NCBI GenBank assembly: GCA_005799825.1
Contig: SYFT01000007.1
Coordinates: 1-42,123, forward strand
Reading direction: 5' to 3'
DNA length: 42,123 nucleotides
Source: Acidobacteriota bacterium
GTDB taxonomy: Bacteria > Acidobacteriota > Vicinamibacteria > Vicinamibacterales > SCN-69-37
In this document: positions 34,496 through 42,123 of the stretch, piece by piece
Numbering within the stretch: position 1 is the first letter of the stretch
Layout: the number at the start of each line of letters is the position of its first letter
The notes under the pieces: model-generated
What the model was told of the DNA's origin: nothing
Database searches by the model: none
Seen by the model: the letters and a program-made list of their open reading frames with translations, nothing else
Program-made: the position numbers and the translations under genes

Positions 34496-36094
34496 TCATC
34501 GCCGCCTCCACACTTCATAGAGAGGCGTCTCATGTTCGAGCGAGTAACCTGACGTCAACCACGTCTCGAGGCCGGCGTGCCCATGGAAGAACGCCGCCGA
34601 GTTCGGCTCTCCCCTGCCGTTGGGCCTTCCCCAGTCCTGCTTTTGGAGCGTAACGATCGAAGGACGCTCCCTGGCGAGGTCTGCCAGCAGACCCGCCGAG
34701 CCGTAGCCAGGTATGTCCGAGGCAAACTCCATCACGATCGGACGACTCCAGTGAAATCGTGACGCACTCCGGCGTTGGCCCTTGAGCATTACGCCTGGTG
34801 AATAGCCGAACACGTAGATCGTCTCATCGGGCTGGGTCGTTGTCCTGACCTCGTCTGAGAGGTTCTCGACCTCGAGGGGCACAAACTTGTCCAGTTCGCG
34901 CCCGCCAAAACGAGTCAGATAGGTCTGCCGATCGGTTCGGCCAGTCAGAACGCTCCACTCGGCCGTTGTGTTCTCGACCAGCTTCGGGATGTGTCCCCAT
35001 TCGCCCTGCCGCAGGCTCATGGCTCCGAGCACGGCCAATGCCACACCTGAAACCAGGGGTCGAGTCCGCCACTGAGTGAACAACGGCGCGAGCCCGACCG
35101 CAGCCATCATTGCGAGGGCCGGCGCTGCCTGCACGAAGTACTGCGGGGAATCGCGCGCGCCAATGATCAGGATCGCCAGACAGGCGGCGGCCACCCAGCT
35201 CAGGATCACCAGCGTGCAGAGGGCGGCCGCGTTCCGCGGCGCCAGCAGCCATCGCCAGGCCGCGCCGAGGGCACCGAGGCCACCGAGCATCCAGAGGGCG
35301 TCGTTGGCCGCGCGTTCGATTGGGAAACTGAACAGGTATTGCAGGGGGCTCACCCTCTCAAAGGTCTCGCCCGAATAGGCGAGATTGTAGGTGACGGTGG
35401 CCAGGTAGAGATCGGGGATGGCGCCGGCGGCAGCCATCGCGAGGATTGGCACAGCAACGGTCAGTGCGCCCACGCCGGCCACTTGGGCGATCTCCCGCAG
35501 ACCTGCACGCCACGAAGGCTGGCCGTCACGCGGCCAGACCAGAATTGCGACGGCCACCGGCAGCGCGTAGGGTGCGGCCGTGTATTTGAGCCAGAAGGCG
35601 GCTCCGAGCAACACACCGATCCCAATCAGGTGCCTGCCCGTTCGACGTTCCGCGGCCGCCAGCGCGATTGCCAGCGTGACGGCCAATGCGATGAATGTCT
35701 CGCACTGCGCCCGCACATACACGCCACTCAGGCGGTACACCATGGATGGATTTGCAAAAAAGAGAAAGGCGGCCGCGGCACCCAAGCCGATGCTGTCGGT
35801 AAATCGCCTTCGGCCAATTGCCACCAACAGCCACGCGACCAGGCCGGCCACGGCCATATCCGCAATGGGCACGACTGAATCATGCGGCCACACCGACCAC
35901 AGCAGCGCATAGACGACGTGAATGCCCGGAGGTTTCTGGTCCCATGCGGCTGCGTACGGCGCATGCCCTGCGATGAGCTGCTGCCCGGCGTACGCATACA
36001 AACTCTGGTCGGCGGCCATCGGTTGCGCGATCGACGGGACGCGCAGCAGCCACAACACCACCAGCACGGCGATGGAGAGTGATCGGACGGTCAT
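34496..36094 (-). CDS. GT-C family membrane glycosyltransferase (PMT/ArnT-like, GT39)
   Basis: A 532-residue polytopic membrane protein with at least ten hydrophobic helices and a C-terminal soluble domain. The first exterior loop holds MAADQSLYAYAGQQLIAGHA and YAAAWDQKPPG, the usual place and wording of the acidic catalytic site of PMT/ArnT-type glycosyltransferases. Such enzymes move a sugar from a polyprenyl-phosphate donor to a lipid or protein outside the membrane. The matching donor synthase is the divergent neighbour at 36131. ATG 36094 is used because the perfect -10 TATAAT ends only 4 nt before ATG 36112, leaving 36094 as the first start inside the expected mRNA. Six residues longer is possible. 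Confidence 0.82.
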   Translation of the reverse strand: MTVRSLSIAVLVVLWLLRVPSIAQPMAADQSLYAYAGQQLIAGHAPYAAAWDQKPPGIHVVYALLWSVWPHDSVVPIADMAVAGLVAWLLVAIGRRRFTDSIGLGAAAAFLFFANPSMVYRLSGVYVRAQCETFIALAVTLAIALAAAERRTGRHLIGIGVLLGAAFWLKYTAAPYALPVAVAILVWPRDGQPSWRAGLREIAQVAGVGALTVAVPILAMAAAGAIPDLYLATVTYNLAYSGETFERVSPLQYLFSFPIERAANDALWMLGGLGALGAAWRWLLAPRNAAALCTLVILSWVAAACLAILIIGARDSPQYFVQAAPALAMMAAVGLAPLFTQWRTRPLVSGVALAVLGAMSLRQGEWGHIPKLVENTTAEWSVLTGRTDRQTYLTRFGGRELDKFVPLEVENLSDEVRTTTQPDETIYVFGYSPGVMLKGQRRSASRFHWSRPIVMEFASDIPGYGSAGLLADLARERPSIVTLQKQDWGRPNGRGEPNSAAFFHGHAGLETWLTSGYSLEHETPLYEVWRRR

Positions 36095-36116
36095 GCGTAG
36101 CAACCCAACCATATGA

Positions 36117-36124
36117 ATTATAGT
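36117..36124. promoter_or_regulatory. Bidirectional promoter core: overlapping -10 boxes on both strands
   Basis: The eight bases ATTATAGT read TATAGT on the plus strand (36119-36124) and a perfect TATAAT on the minus strand (36122-36117). The plus box is 6 nt before GTG 36131; the minus box leads to ATG 36094 with a leader of about 15 nt. Neither side has a recognisable -35. The two genes it serves look functionally linked. Confidence 0.55.
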
Positions 36125-36130
36125 GCTGGG

Positions 36131-36907
36131 GTGTCTACTCTCCGTGCGCCCGACCTGACGATGGTCGTGCCCACCTACAACGAAAAAGATCGACTCGCGG
36201 AACTGGTGGCCGCGGTGTTTGCCGCATCCGAGGCGTATGGTCTGGCGCTTGAACTAGTCGTCGTTGATGATAACTCACCGGACGGCACCGGACAACTGGC
36301 GGATAGACTTGCGGCTCAGTATCCCATCCGCGTGATCCATCGCTCAGGAAAGCTGGGACTGGGCACGGCGGTCGTGGCCGGGTTTGAAGTCGCGTCCGCC
36401 GAGGCGGTGGGCGTCATGGATGCGGACTTCAGCCATCCGCCGTCGCTGGTGCCGGTATTGTTTGCGGCATTTCGTACAATCGGCGCCGATGTCGCGGTAG
36501 CCAGCCGCTACGTGCCGGGCGGTTCCACTCCGGACTGGCCCCTCAGACGGCGGCTCCTTTCCCGCACCGCGTGTTTGCTCGCCCGGGGCCTTTCTCCAGT
36601 TCGTGATGCGGCGTCGGGATTCTTCATCATCAAGCGAGCGATCGCCAAAGGCACCACGATCAAAGCGGGTGGATTCAAGATTTGCCTTGAACTCATTGTC
36701 CGGGGCGACGTCGGAAGCCTTGTCGAACTGCCATACCGCTTCAATGATCGTGAACTGGGCCAGAGCAAGATGAGCATGCGTGAGGCCGCGGGATACCTCG
36801 TGCAACTTCGGGATCTGTACCTCGAACGACTTTTCGGCTCGCGCCGGCCGGCGCACCGGTATCGGCAACTGTCTTCCGTGGACGTGGCGGCACTGATGCG
36901 GTCGTGA
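36131..36907 (+). CDS. Polyprenol-phosphate mannose/glucose synthase-like GT2
   Basis: A 258-residue GT-A glycosyltransferase of the dolichol-phosphate mannose synthase group. Motifs: MVVPTYNE (11-18), VVVDDNSPDGT (43-53), KLGLGTAVVAGF (74-85) and the metal-binding DADFSHPP (97-104), followed by ASRYVPGG, RDAASGFFIIKR and EQ-like region ELPYRFNDRELGQSKMS. No membrane anchor is present, as in the short soluble DPM type. It would charge a polyprenyl phosphate with mannose or glucose at the cytoplasmic face, feeding GT-C enzymes such as its divergent neighbour. GTG 36131 is chosen because it is 6 nt after the -10 box; ATG 36113 would put the -10 box inside the gene. Confidence 0.88.
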   Translation: MSTLRAPDLTMVVPTYNEKDRLAELVAAVFAASEAYGLALELVVVDDNSPDGTGQLADRLAAQYPIRVIHRSGKLGLGTAVVAGFEVASAEAVGVMDADFSHPPSLVPVLFAAFRTIGADVAVASRYVPGGSTPDWPLRRRLLSRTACLLARGLSPVRDAASGFFIIKRAIAKGTTIKAGGFKICLELIVRGDVGSLVELPYRFNDRELGQSKMSMREAAGYLVQLRDLYLERLFGSRRPAHRYRQLSSVDVAALMRS

Positions 36908-36913
36908 CCGCGC

Positions 36914-38803
36914 CTACCGAAGCCAACCAATCCACGCGTCGCCCGCGACACCGATCGCGGCAGCCACAACCACGGCGCCTGCAACCCGCGCCAGTCCTCC
37001 GTGGCGCCACGCCGTCACCGCGCCAAGGGCGGCCCAAGTCACCATCGCCGGATAGGTGGCGAGCGTCACGCGCGTGATGAACTCCAGCGCGTAGCGGTAG
37101 AACGCCTTTTCCACCGGTGCCAGCGCCACGCTCGCGGTGAACACGATGAAGGTGATACCGAGCGCCGCGATCGCCAGCCCCAGACGATCCCGCCACCCGC
37201 GTCGCAACCATACGATGACACCGGGCACCGCGAGCAGCACCATCGGCCAGCCCACCGCCATGGCGCTGAACCGCCCCGCATCGACCATCCGTGTCGCCAT
37301 CGAGATCGGCGCAGAGGTCGGTGTGGCGGCTTGAGTCGCCCGCACTGCGGCGGCGGACCGGAACGCGTCACCAAAATGCCCGTAGTACAGAAGGACTGCC
37401 AGAACGGCCGCCACAAGAAGGGCACTGGCGATCATCCAGGCTTCGGACCGCAGGTGTGGGCGTCCCACGAACCGGTACAGGAGGCAGAGCACTCCGAGAA
37501 TCGTCGCGAGCAGCGTGAATGTGCTGATGTGGCACAGCAGTCCGAAGGCGATGAGCAGGGTCAGGCCTGCCCACTGATTCCATCGGCCCCGAGAGAGCGG
37601 CCACAACGTTGCCGCCGCGAGGGCCGCCAGCGCGACGGACTGCCCGAACGCGTTGGTCATGTTCGCATTTCCGACGATCTCGAACGTCCGCGGCACCAAT
37701 GAATAGAGCACGGTGGCTGCGGCCGCCACCGTCCGGTCGCCCCACCCGCGCGAAATCAGTCGGTAGAGCAGCAGGCCTCCAGCCACCTCCGCGACAGTGA
37801 CAACGATGCGGAGCAAGGACACCAGGTCCGAAGTGAAAACCGTCCAGGGCGCGGCGAAGACGTAGAGCCCAATGGCGTAGGGAAATGTCACGCCGTTCGG
37901 CATCGGTTGCGTGAAGTAGTAGCGGCCTTCGAGCACCCATTCCAGCCGATGGGCGTGAAACACCGCATCGATTATGAGTTTCGACGGGTGCAGCAGCGCC
38001 ATCAGCTTCAGGTAGAGGACGACGAAAGTGACAAACAGGGCGACGCGACCCGCCACCCCAACCGGCCGACCGAGTCTCGTTCGCAGTAGCCATACGGCGC
38101 CGCAGATCAGGGCCAGCGCGACCGCGAGCCATTCCATTGGCACGGCGAACGCAGGGAACGAACCGAGGTCGCGCGTAAGAGGAATCGCCTGCAGGCCGGC
38201 CACCGCGGCCACGCCAGCAGCGAATACGATCGGCGGGGCGCCCATCACGAGCAGCACGCCGCCAAACGCGCCGGCGGCGATGGCGGCCGCGCGAATGGCG
38301 GGCCCGGGAGGCAGGGGCTGGAACCCCGGGTCAGGCGCGCAGCTCCAGCGGTCGACATAAACCCCAAGCTCGCGTTTGTCGCCGCCACCCGGGACAAACG
38401 TCCCGGTGGTGAGCGTCATCACGGCGCCGTGACCGATTCGTGGCGGCAGGGGCACGTTGATGTCGATGAAATCGTTGCTCGTGCCGTGCCGGGCGGTCAC
38501 GATGCCGTCCACCGTGAACGTCACCTCCGGCAGGGAGCCCGCATCCGCCCGCCCTCCGCGCAGGCGCACGATGCACGCCCAGGCACCGCGCCGGTCCAGA
38601 CCCGGTAGCCGCATCGTTGCTTGCCGGCCCGACCAGGCGAACGTGTCCCGTCCTGCTCTCTCGCTCTCGTAAAAACCGCTCACCAGGCCGGGCATGGCGC
38701 GGTCCATTTCGAGCGTGAACCCGGGGCGCGCGGCATACCCGCCCACGACGGCCGCCGCGCCTGCGAGCGCCGCGACACTGAGTGAAACCAGGAGGCGAAA
38801 CAC
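36914..38803 (-). CDS. Polytopic membrane protein, GT-C-like, with extracytoplasmic beta domain
   Basis: A 629-residue membrane protein. One N-terminal helix (LLVSLSVAALAGAAAVVGGY) is followed by about 120 exterior residues with a jelly-roll look (WACIVRLRGGRADAG, VTFTVDGIVTARHG, AVMTLTTGTFVPGGG, RELGVYVDRWSCAP), and then by about 11 hydrophobic helices. A loop with HPSKLIIDAVFHAHRLEWVL and YYFTQPMPNGVTFPYAIGLY resembles the first long loop of GT-C glycosyltransferases. I cannot name a family with certainty; a sugar transferase or an oligosaccharide-handling enzyme is the best guess, helped by the nearby GT39 and DPM-like genes. It starts at GTG 38803, three bases after the methyltransferase stop, and converges with the DPM-like gene. 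Confidence 0.7.
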   Translation of the reverse strand: MFRLLVSLSVAALAGAAAVVGGYAARPGFTLEMDRAMPGLVSGFYESERAGRDTFAWSGRQATMRLPGLDRRGAWACIVRLRGGRADAGSLPEVTFTVDGIVTARHGTSNDFIDINVPLPPRIGHGAVMTLTTGTFVPGGGDKRELGVYVDRWSCAPDPGFQPLPPGPAIRAAAIAAGAFGGVLLVMGAPPIVFAAGVAAVAGLQAIPLTRDLGSFPAFAVPMEWLAVALALICGAVWLLRTRLGRPVGVAGRVALFVTFVVLYLKLMALLHPSKLIIDAVFHAHRLEWVLEGRYYFTQPMPNGVTFPYAIGLYVFAAPWTVFTSDLVSLLRIVVTVAEVAGGLLLYRLISRGWGDRTVAAAATVLYSLVPRTFEIVGNANMTNAFGQSVALAALAAATLWPLSRGRWNQWAGLTLLIAFGLLCHISTFTLLATILGVLCLLYRFVGRPHLRSEAWMIASALLVAAVLAVLLYYGHFGDAFRSAAAVRATQAATPTSAPISMATRMVDAGRFSAMAVGWPMVLLAVPGVIVWLRRGWRDRLGLAIAALGITFIVFTASVALAPVEKAFYRYALEFITRVTLATYPAMVTWAALGAVTAWRHGGLARVAGAVVVAAAIGVAGDAWIGWLR

Positions 38804-38806
38804 AGC

Positions 38807-39487
38807 TTATTGAGCCAGCGGCAAAGGCTTACGACAGGCGACGTGATACCCGCTCGTCATGATGCCGCGCTCGGGCCTAAGCCGCTGGGAGTCACCATAT
38901 TCGCGCGAGATCAAACGGGACCATGGTCGCAGGATCTGGGCAAGCACCAGCCAGATCGCGCGCGCTGGACTCCAGCCCAGCGTTTCGGCCTGCATGCCGA
39001 GGCGCTGCACCAGGACGGCGAGGGTTCCCACGGATGTCGTTTCCTCTCGAACATCCAGTGCGTCGAACCGCCGCAACAGGTGACGCAGGCCGTATTTCGT
39101 GAACCGGAAGTAGTCATGCGGCGCGTCGTGAATCGGAAACAGGAATCGAGTAGTGAGCACCAGTCTGCCGCCTGGCGCGAGCACACGGAACATCTCATCA
39201 ATTGCGGATTGCGGGTCGGGAATGTGCTCGAGCACTTCAGTACACAGGATCACCTCAAACGACCCGTCGCAAAAGGCTAGACGCTGCGCATCGGTGACCA
39301 CGTGAATGCCTGGACGCGGCGTGAGATCGATCGCGACCCGATTGGGGAAGCACACGGCATACGGGCCGGTCTGCGCGCCGATGTCCAGCGTCCGCGCCGT
39401 GCTCGCGTGCTCCTGCACAAAACGATCGAGGGTGACCCTCGTGATTTTGGCGAAGAGTGCGCGGCGCAGCCTGCGGAACACAGCCAT
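38807..39487 (-). CDS. Class I SAM-dependent methyltransferase
   Basis: A 226-residue methyltransferase of the Methyltransf_11 type. Motif I is TLDIGAQTGPYAVCF (the usual GxGxG is changed to GAQTG), motif II VAIDLTPRPGIHVVTDAQRL, motif III FEVILCTEVLEHIPDPQSAI and motif IV MFRVLAPGGRLVLTTRF. The C-terminal half (HDAPHDYFRFTKYGLRHLLR) is typical of methyltransferases found in polysaccharide and glycolipid clusters. It precedes the GT-C-like gene on the same strand by 3 nt, so a role in modifying a glycan is likely. The substrate cannot be told. ATG 39487 follows a TAGAAT box by 14 nt. Confidence 0.85.
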   Translation of the reverse strand: MAVFRRLRRALFAKITRVTLDRFVQEHASTARTLDIGAQTGPYAVCFPNRVAIDLTPRPGIHVVTDAQRLAFCDGSFEVILCTEVLEHIPDPQSAIDEMFRVLAPGGRLVLTTRFLFPIHDAPHDYFRFTKYGLRHLLRRFDALDVREETTSVGTLAVLVQRLGMQAETLGWSPARAIWLVLAQILRPWSRLISREYGDSQRLRPERGIMTSGYHVACRKPLPLAQ

Positions 39488-39501
39488 GGTTCAGATGGGT
39501 G

Positions 39502-39507
39502 ATTCTA
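39502..39507 (-). promoter_or_regulatory. Candidate -10 box TAGAAT of the methyltransferase gene
   Basis: Minus-strand TAGAAT ends 14 nt before ATG 39487, predicting a leader of about 7 nt without Shine-Dalgarno. Less compelling than the boxes at 6-8 nt. Confidence 0.35.
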
Positions 39508-39648
39508 TCGTGTCGCCTCGCCGGGCGGCGTTCGCCCGCCGCCAATTCTGGGCCATACTCGCCGGAGTGCAGGATTCCCGACTTTGGCGCCCGAGTGTTC
39601 GTCGAACTTGTGGGACCATGAGAGGCTCAATTCTTGACCGGGGGTGAA

Positions 39649-40803
39649 GTGAAACGAATCTGGATCGCCTTCGCCGTGGCCGCCCTGGGGCTGGGGTTCG
39701 TGCCCGTATCGACTGCGCCGCCCGAGCAGGGCCGGGTGCCACCTGCTATGGACACGCAGGAAGCCACGGCGCTGACGCAGGGCTGGGCGCTGCTCGCGCA
39801 GGGTCTGCTCGATGATGCCGTGGCTGCTTCGGACGCAACGCTTCGCCGCTATCCGAAGAACCAGGCCGCCCTGGCACTCGTGGTCGAAGTCACGGTCGCA
39901 CGCTTCGGTGCCCGCGCCGCATTGGATCGATATGAGGCCTGGCTAGGGACCCGAACGCTGGACGATGCCTACGTGCTGCGTCGCGTAGCACGTGCGTTCC
40001 TGTGGGACGCGGCGCGCGACCCAGAAGGCGTCGGACGTTATGAGGCTCTCAAGGCTCTCCTCGCCGACGGAGATGCGGACGCGACGGCCGAATTGGCGTC
40101 CGGCATGGACCGGGGGATTCTCAATGATGTTCAGATCATGGCGACGCTCGGCAGCGGACCGGCGGTGCAGCGCCTGGTCGATCGGATGAATCAGAATCAA
40201 CCCTTGACGATCGGGATGATCGCCGCAATGGGCGACAGCGGGCAGGCCTTGGCGGTGGAGCCACTCGTGTCTTTCTTGAAGGACCCCCGGCCGTCGTTTC
40301 GTACAGCCGCCGCTCAGGGGTTGGGCAGAATGCAGGCCCGCCAGGGGCTGGGCCCGCTTCGCGGTTTACTCCAGGACCTGCTTCCCGAGGTGCGTCTGCA
40401 GGCCGCAGCGGCTTTGTGGCTGATGGATGACGGGGCAGGCCTGGAGGTCCTGCGCCAGTTTGAGGATTCCGAGTTCCCTGCGGTCCGGCTTGCGGCCCTG
40501 GAGGCCACCAAGACGAAACGGGACGGTGGCTGGACTTTGCGAGCAAAAGCGTTGTTGCTGGCCGATGACGCGATGGTGCGGGTGCAAGCGGCCACTCTGT
40601 TGGCGCCGCACGATCCCGATTCCGCCCGTCAAGCCCTGGACGCCCTGGCCGGCCATGAGAATCCCGCCATCAGAGAGGCCGCAGAGAAGGCGGCAGCTGA
40701 CTCGGTCACCGGCGACCTGCGGATATTGAGGGGCCTGCTGCGCAGTGGGAACCCGGCCGTCCGTGTCGCGTCGGCCACTCGGGTACTGGACCACGCCCGG
40801 TAG
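39649..40803 (+). CDS. Exported HEAT-repeat protein
   Basis: A 384-residue alpha-helical protein. GTG 39649 is preceded by GGGGTGAA and gives a signal peptide (KRIWIAFAVAALGLGFVPVS). TTG 39634 would add five residues. After a TPR-like helical stretch (about 40-130) come HEAT-type repeats from residue about 190: VEPLVSFLKDPRPSFRTAAA, LGPLRGLLQDLLPEVRLQAA, GLEVLRQFEDSEFPAVRLAA, KALLLADDAMVRVQAATLLA and RQALDALAGHENPAIREAAE, with a final LRSGNPAVRVASATRV. Such repeats make binding surfaces for other proteins; a role in envelope assembly is possible but not shown. It stands between a divergent methyltransferase and the last gene. Confidence 0.75.
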   Translation: MKRIWIAFAVAALGLGFVPVSTAPPEQGRVPPAMDTQEATALTQGWALLAQGLLDDAVAASDATLRRYPKNQAALALVVEVTVARFGARAALDRYEAWLGTRTLDDAYVLRRVARAFLWDAARDPEGVGRYEALKALLADGDADATAELASGMDRGILNDVQIMATLGSGPAVQRLVDRMNQNQPLTIGMIAAMGDSGQALAVEPLVSFLKDPRPSFRTAAAQGLGRMQARQGLGPLRGLLQDLLPEVRLQAAAALWLMDDGAGLEVLRQFEDSEFPAVRLAALEATKTKRDGGWTLRAKALLLADDAMVRVQAATLLAPHDPDSARQALDALAGHENPAIREAAEKAAADSVTGDLRILRGLLRSGNPAVRVASATRVLDHAR

Positions 40804-40900
40804 GCCCGCCGGCCCGCGCTCGGTGCCGTGGTACAGTTTACCGGGTCTAAATACATTTGATGCGGTGCCGATACTACAGAGCGGAGCTGGCCGATAGCCG

Positions 40901-42123
40901 ATGAGATTCATGCATACACCCGCTTGCCACCTACGTAGGTCCACAGGGGCCGCCCTCGTGCTTCTGGCGATCCTATTGCTTGCCGCCCCTGCGAGCGCCC
41001 AAATCTCCCGCGTGGGCAGCAGTCTCTCGTTGGGAGGCGCGAGCGTCACGCGCGGCACGGATACCGGGTTTGACCCCGTCAATAATGTCTACATCGCCGT
41101 GGGGTCCACTAATTCAGGCTCAATCCGAGTCGTCTTCACCAATACGGCGGCCGGTGTCCTGAAGAACTACCTGATTCTCGTGGGAACCGATCCGCCGTAC
41201 GGGCAGTTTCCGCGCGTGGAGTACGCGGCGCAGGCGAACAACGGAGTTGGCGGGCAGGGCGCGTTCCTGGTGACCTATCACTCGTCTGGCAGGGTATACG
41301 CCCAGATCGTGTCGTATGCCGGAGGGGCCGTCACCCAGCCTGTGTCCATCAACGACACACGGTCCTGGGAGGAGGCCGGCGCGTCGATTGCCTATTCCCC
41401 GGTAAGCCAGCAGTTCCTGGTGGCCTGGCAGACGGCCGCGTTTGGCGTGCAGGCGCGGTTCATTAATGCCGCGGGCGCGCCGACGGGCAACGTGATGATC
41501 TTCGCCAACGATGGTACCGGACGCGACCCGAGCGTGGCTTGGAATAACGTGACCAACGAGTTTGGCTTGGGCTTTTCCGGCTTCAGCGGTTCCGGCGCAT
41601 TCGTGAGGTTCCGGACCGTTACGCAAGCCGGGGTGCTTGGAGCGATCAATACCTTCGGTTATTCATCGGCCACCTTCAACACCGATATGGCCGTGAACCC
41701 GGGCACGGGCGACTACGTGTTTGTTTGGGCGCAGCCGGCCGGCACCGGGTCGAGTTTTGCGCAATTCAGTTCCCTTGGCGCGTTGCTCTCGACTGGAGCG
41801 ATTTCCAACGTCATCGGCGGCACCGACAGCCTGAGCGTGGCCTACAGTCCCGTCAGCGGGACCTTTCTCACGGTGGGCCAGCATTCGACGGCTGTAGAGG
41901 TGTACGGACGGGAACTGGTCGGATCGGGTGCGCCGACAGGCTCGGTCCTGGTCCTGACCAATGGCGGGACCCTGGGTTCGTTTTATCCGCGAGTCGTATC
42001 GCGCCTCAGTGCCGTCGCAGAGTGGCTGATTTCGTACGGTCGGAACTTCGTGGAAATGGCCGGCCAGGTGGTCGCAACCGCCTCGACCGGCCCAACACCG
42101 ACGCCGACGCCGACGCCGACGCC
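40901..42123 (+). CDS. Secreted repeat protein, 3' end beyond window
   Basis: The frame from ATG 40901 stays open for 407 codons up to the right edge. The signal peptide is TGAALVLLAILLLAAPASAQ. The mature part (to about residue 390) is beta-rich with recurring blades: NNVYIAVGSTNSGSI, GAFLVTYHSSGRVYAQIVS, SQQFLVAWQTAAFGVQARF, TNEFGLGFSGFSGSGAFVRF, TGDYVFVWAQPAGTGSSFAQ and SGTFLTVGQHSTAVEVYGRE. These look like a seven- or eight-bladed propeller of the kind with an F-V-W core. It ends with (Thr-Pro)n encoded by the CCGACG repeat, a linker that normally precedes a second domain. ATG 40910 is an alternative start. Function is unknown; it is probably surface-exposed. Confidence 0.75.
   Translation, partial: MRFMHTPACHLRRSTGAALVLLAILLLAAPASAQISRVGSSLSLGGASVTRGTDTGFDPVNNVYIAVGSTNSGSIRVVFTNTAAGVLKNYLILVGTDPPYGQFPRVEYAAQANNGVGGQGAFLVTYHSSGRVYAQIVSYAGGAVTQPVSINDTRSWEEAGASIAYSPVSQQFLVAWQTAAFGVQARFINAAGAPTGNVMIFANDGTGRDPSVAWNNVTNEFGLGFSGFSGSGAFVRFRTVTQAGVLGAINTFGYSSATFNTDMAVNPGTGDYVFVWAQPAGTGSSFAQFSSLGALLSTGAISNVIGGTDSLSVAYSPVSGTFLTVGQHSTAVEVYGRELVGSGAPTGSVLVLTNGGTLGSFYPRVVSRLSAVAEWLISYGRNFVEMAGQVVATASTGPTPTPTPTPT
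42100..42123 (+). repeat. Microrepeat (CCGACG)n coding a Thr-Pro linker
   Basis: From about 42100 to the window end, the hexanucleotide CCGACG is repeated about four times in frame and encodes Thr-Pro pairs. Its right-hand extent is not visible. Such repeats vary in number by slippage. Confidence 0.7.

Noticed and set aside
34077-34520. Open frame from ATG 34077 with an AGGAG upstream
   Set aside because: Despite the SD-like sequence, the product is Arg/Ser/His-rich with no signal peptide; the other frame (34093-34377) encodes the recognisable exported-protein start.

Overview
The window is GC-rich and densely coded on both strands. It looks like a chromosomal segment of an Acidobacteriota bacterium, probably the Vicinamibacteria. 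This rests on gene content: a 'VWFA-related Acidobacterial domain' protein, a VPS10/BNR-repeat secreted giant, a HExxHxxGxxH zinc metalloprotease, PD40 propellers, a tandem DUF1080 protein and a DUF305/LVIVD pair. The organism call is inference; no rRNA is present. The only RNA gene is the 5' end of a tRNA-Pro cut by the left edge.

Layout. 1-500: tRNA-Pro start and a small fragment-like ORF. 512-4314 (-): a PD40 propeller/CehA-type metallohydrolase coupled to a PLP decarboxylase; its start overlaps head-to-head with a secreted cyclophilin (+), followed by coupled DUF305 and LVIVD genes up to 7420. 7434-8300 (-): a decayed PPK2 gene behind a VWA-family gene. 10541-10623: a long palindrome in the divergent VWA/DPP4 intergenic region. 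10655-14340 (+): an S9 dipeptidyl peptidase and a PD40 propeller, with a perfect 25-bp inverted repeat at their junction. 14364-16772 (+): feoA, feoB and a small FeoB-associated membrane protein behind a dyad operator candidate. 16835-19822 (-): VPS10-like protein. 19914-26153: the amidase/gerM/rph/rdgB set (-), interrupted between rph and rdgB by an oppositely oriented metalloprotease flanked by palindromic and tandem repeats. 26201-29153 (+): a decayed hybrid kinase, a secreted protein of unknown function and a TonB C-terminal remnant. 29190-33810 (-): DUF1080, rlmN, a frameshifted MscS channel and an MFS transporter. 34496-39487: two GT-C-like membrane proteins, a polyprenol-phosphate sugar synthase and a methyltransferase, a likely envelope glycan set. 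39649 to the end (+): a HEAT-repeat protein and a secreted repeat protein running off the right edge into a Thr-Pro linker.

Themes. (1) Many products are exported: peptidases, propellers and metallohydrolases, fitting a scavenging lifestyle. (2) At least six genes have a -10-like hexamer ending only 6-8 nt before the start codon and no Shine-Dalgarno, suggesting leaderless mRNAs; this settles several start choices. At 36117-36124 one AT-rich core supplies -10 boxes on both strands. (3) Four to six genes are decayed (PPK2, hybrid kinase, TonB tail, MscS and smaller fragments), an unusually high share for 42 kb. (4) Extragenic palindromes and a short tandem repeat sit at gene junctions. No CRISPR array, insertion sequence, prophage or defence island was seen.
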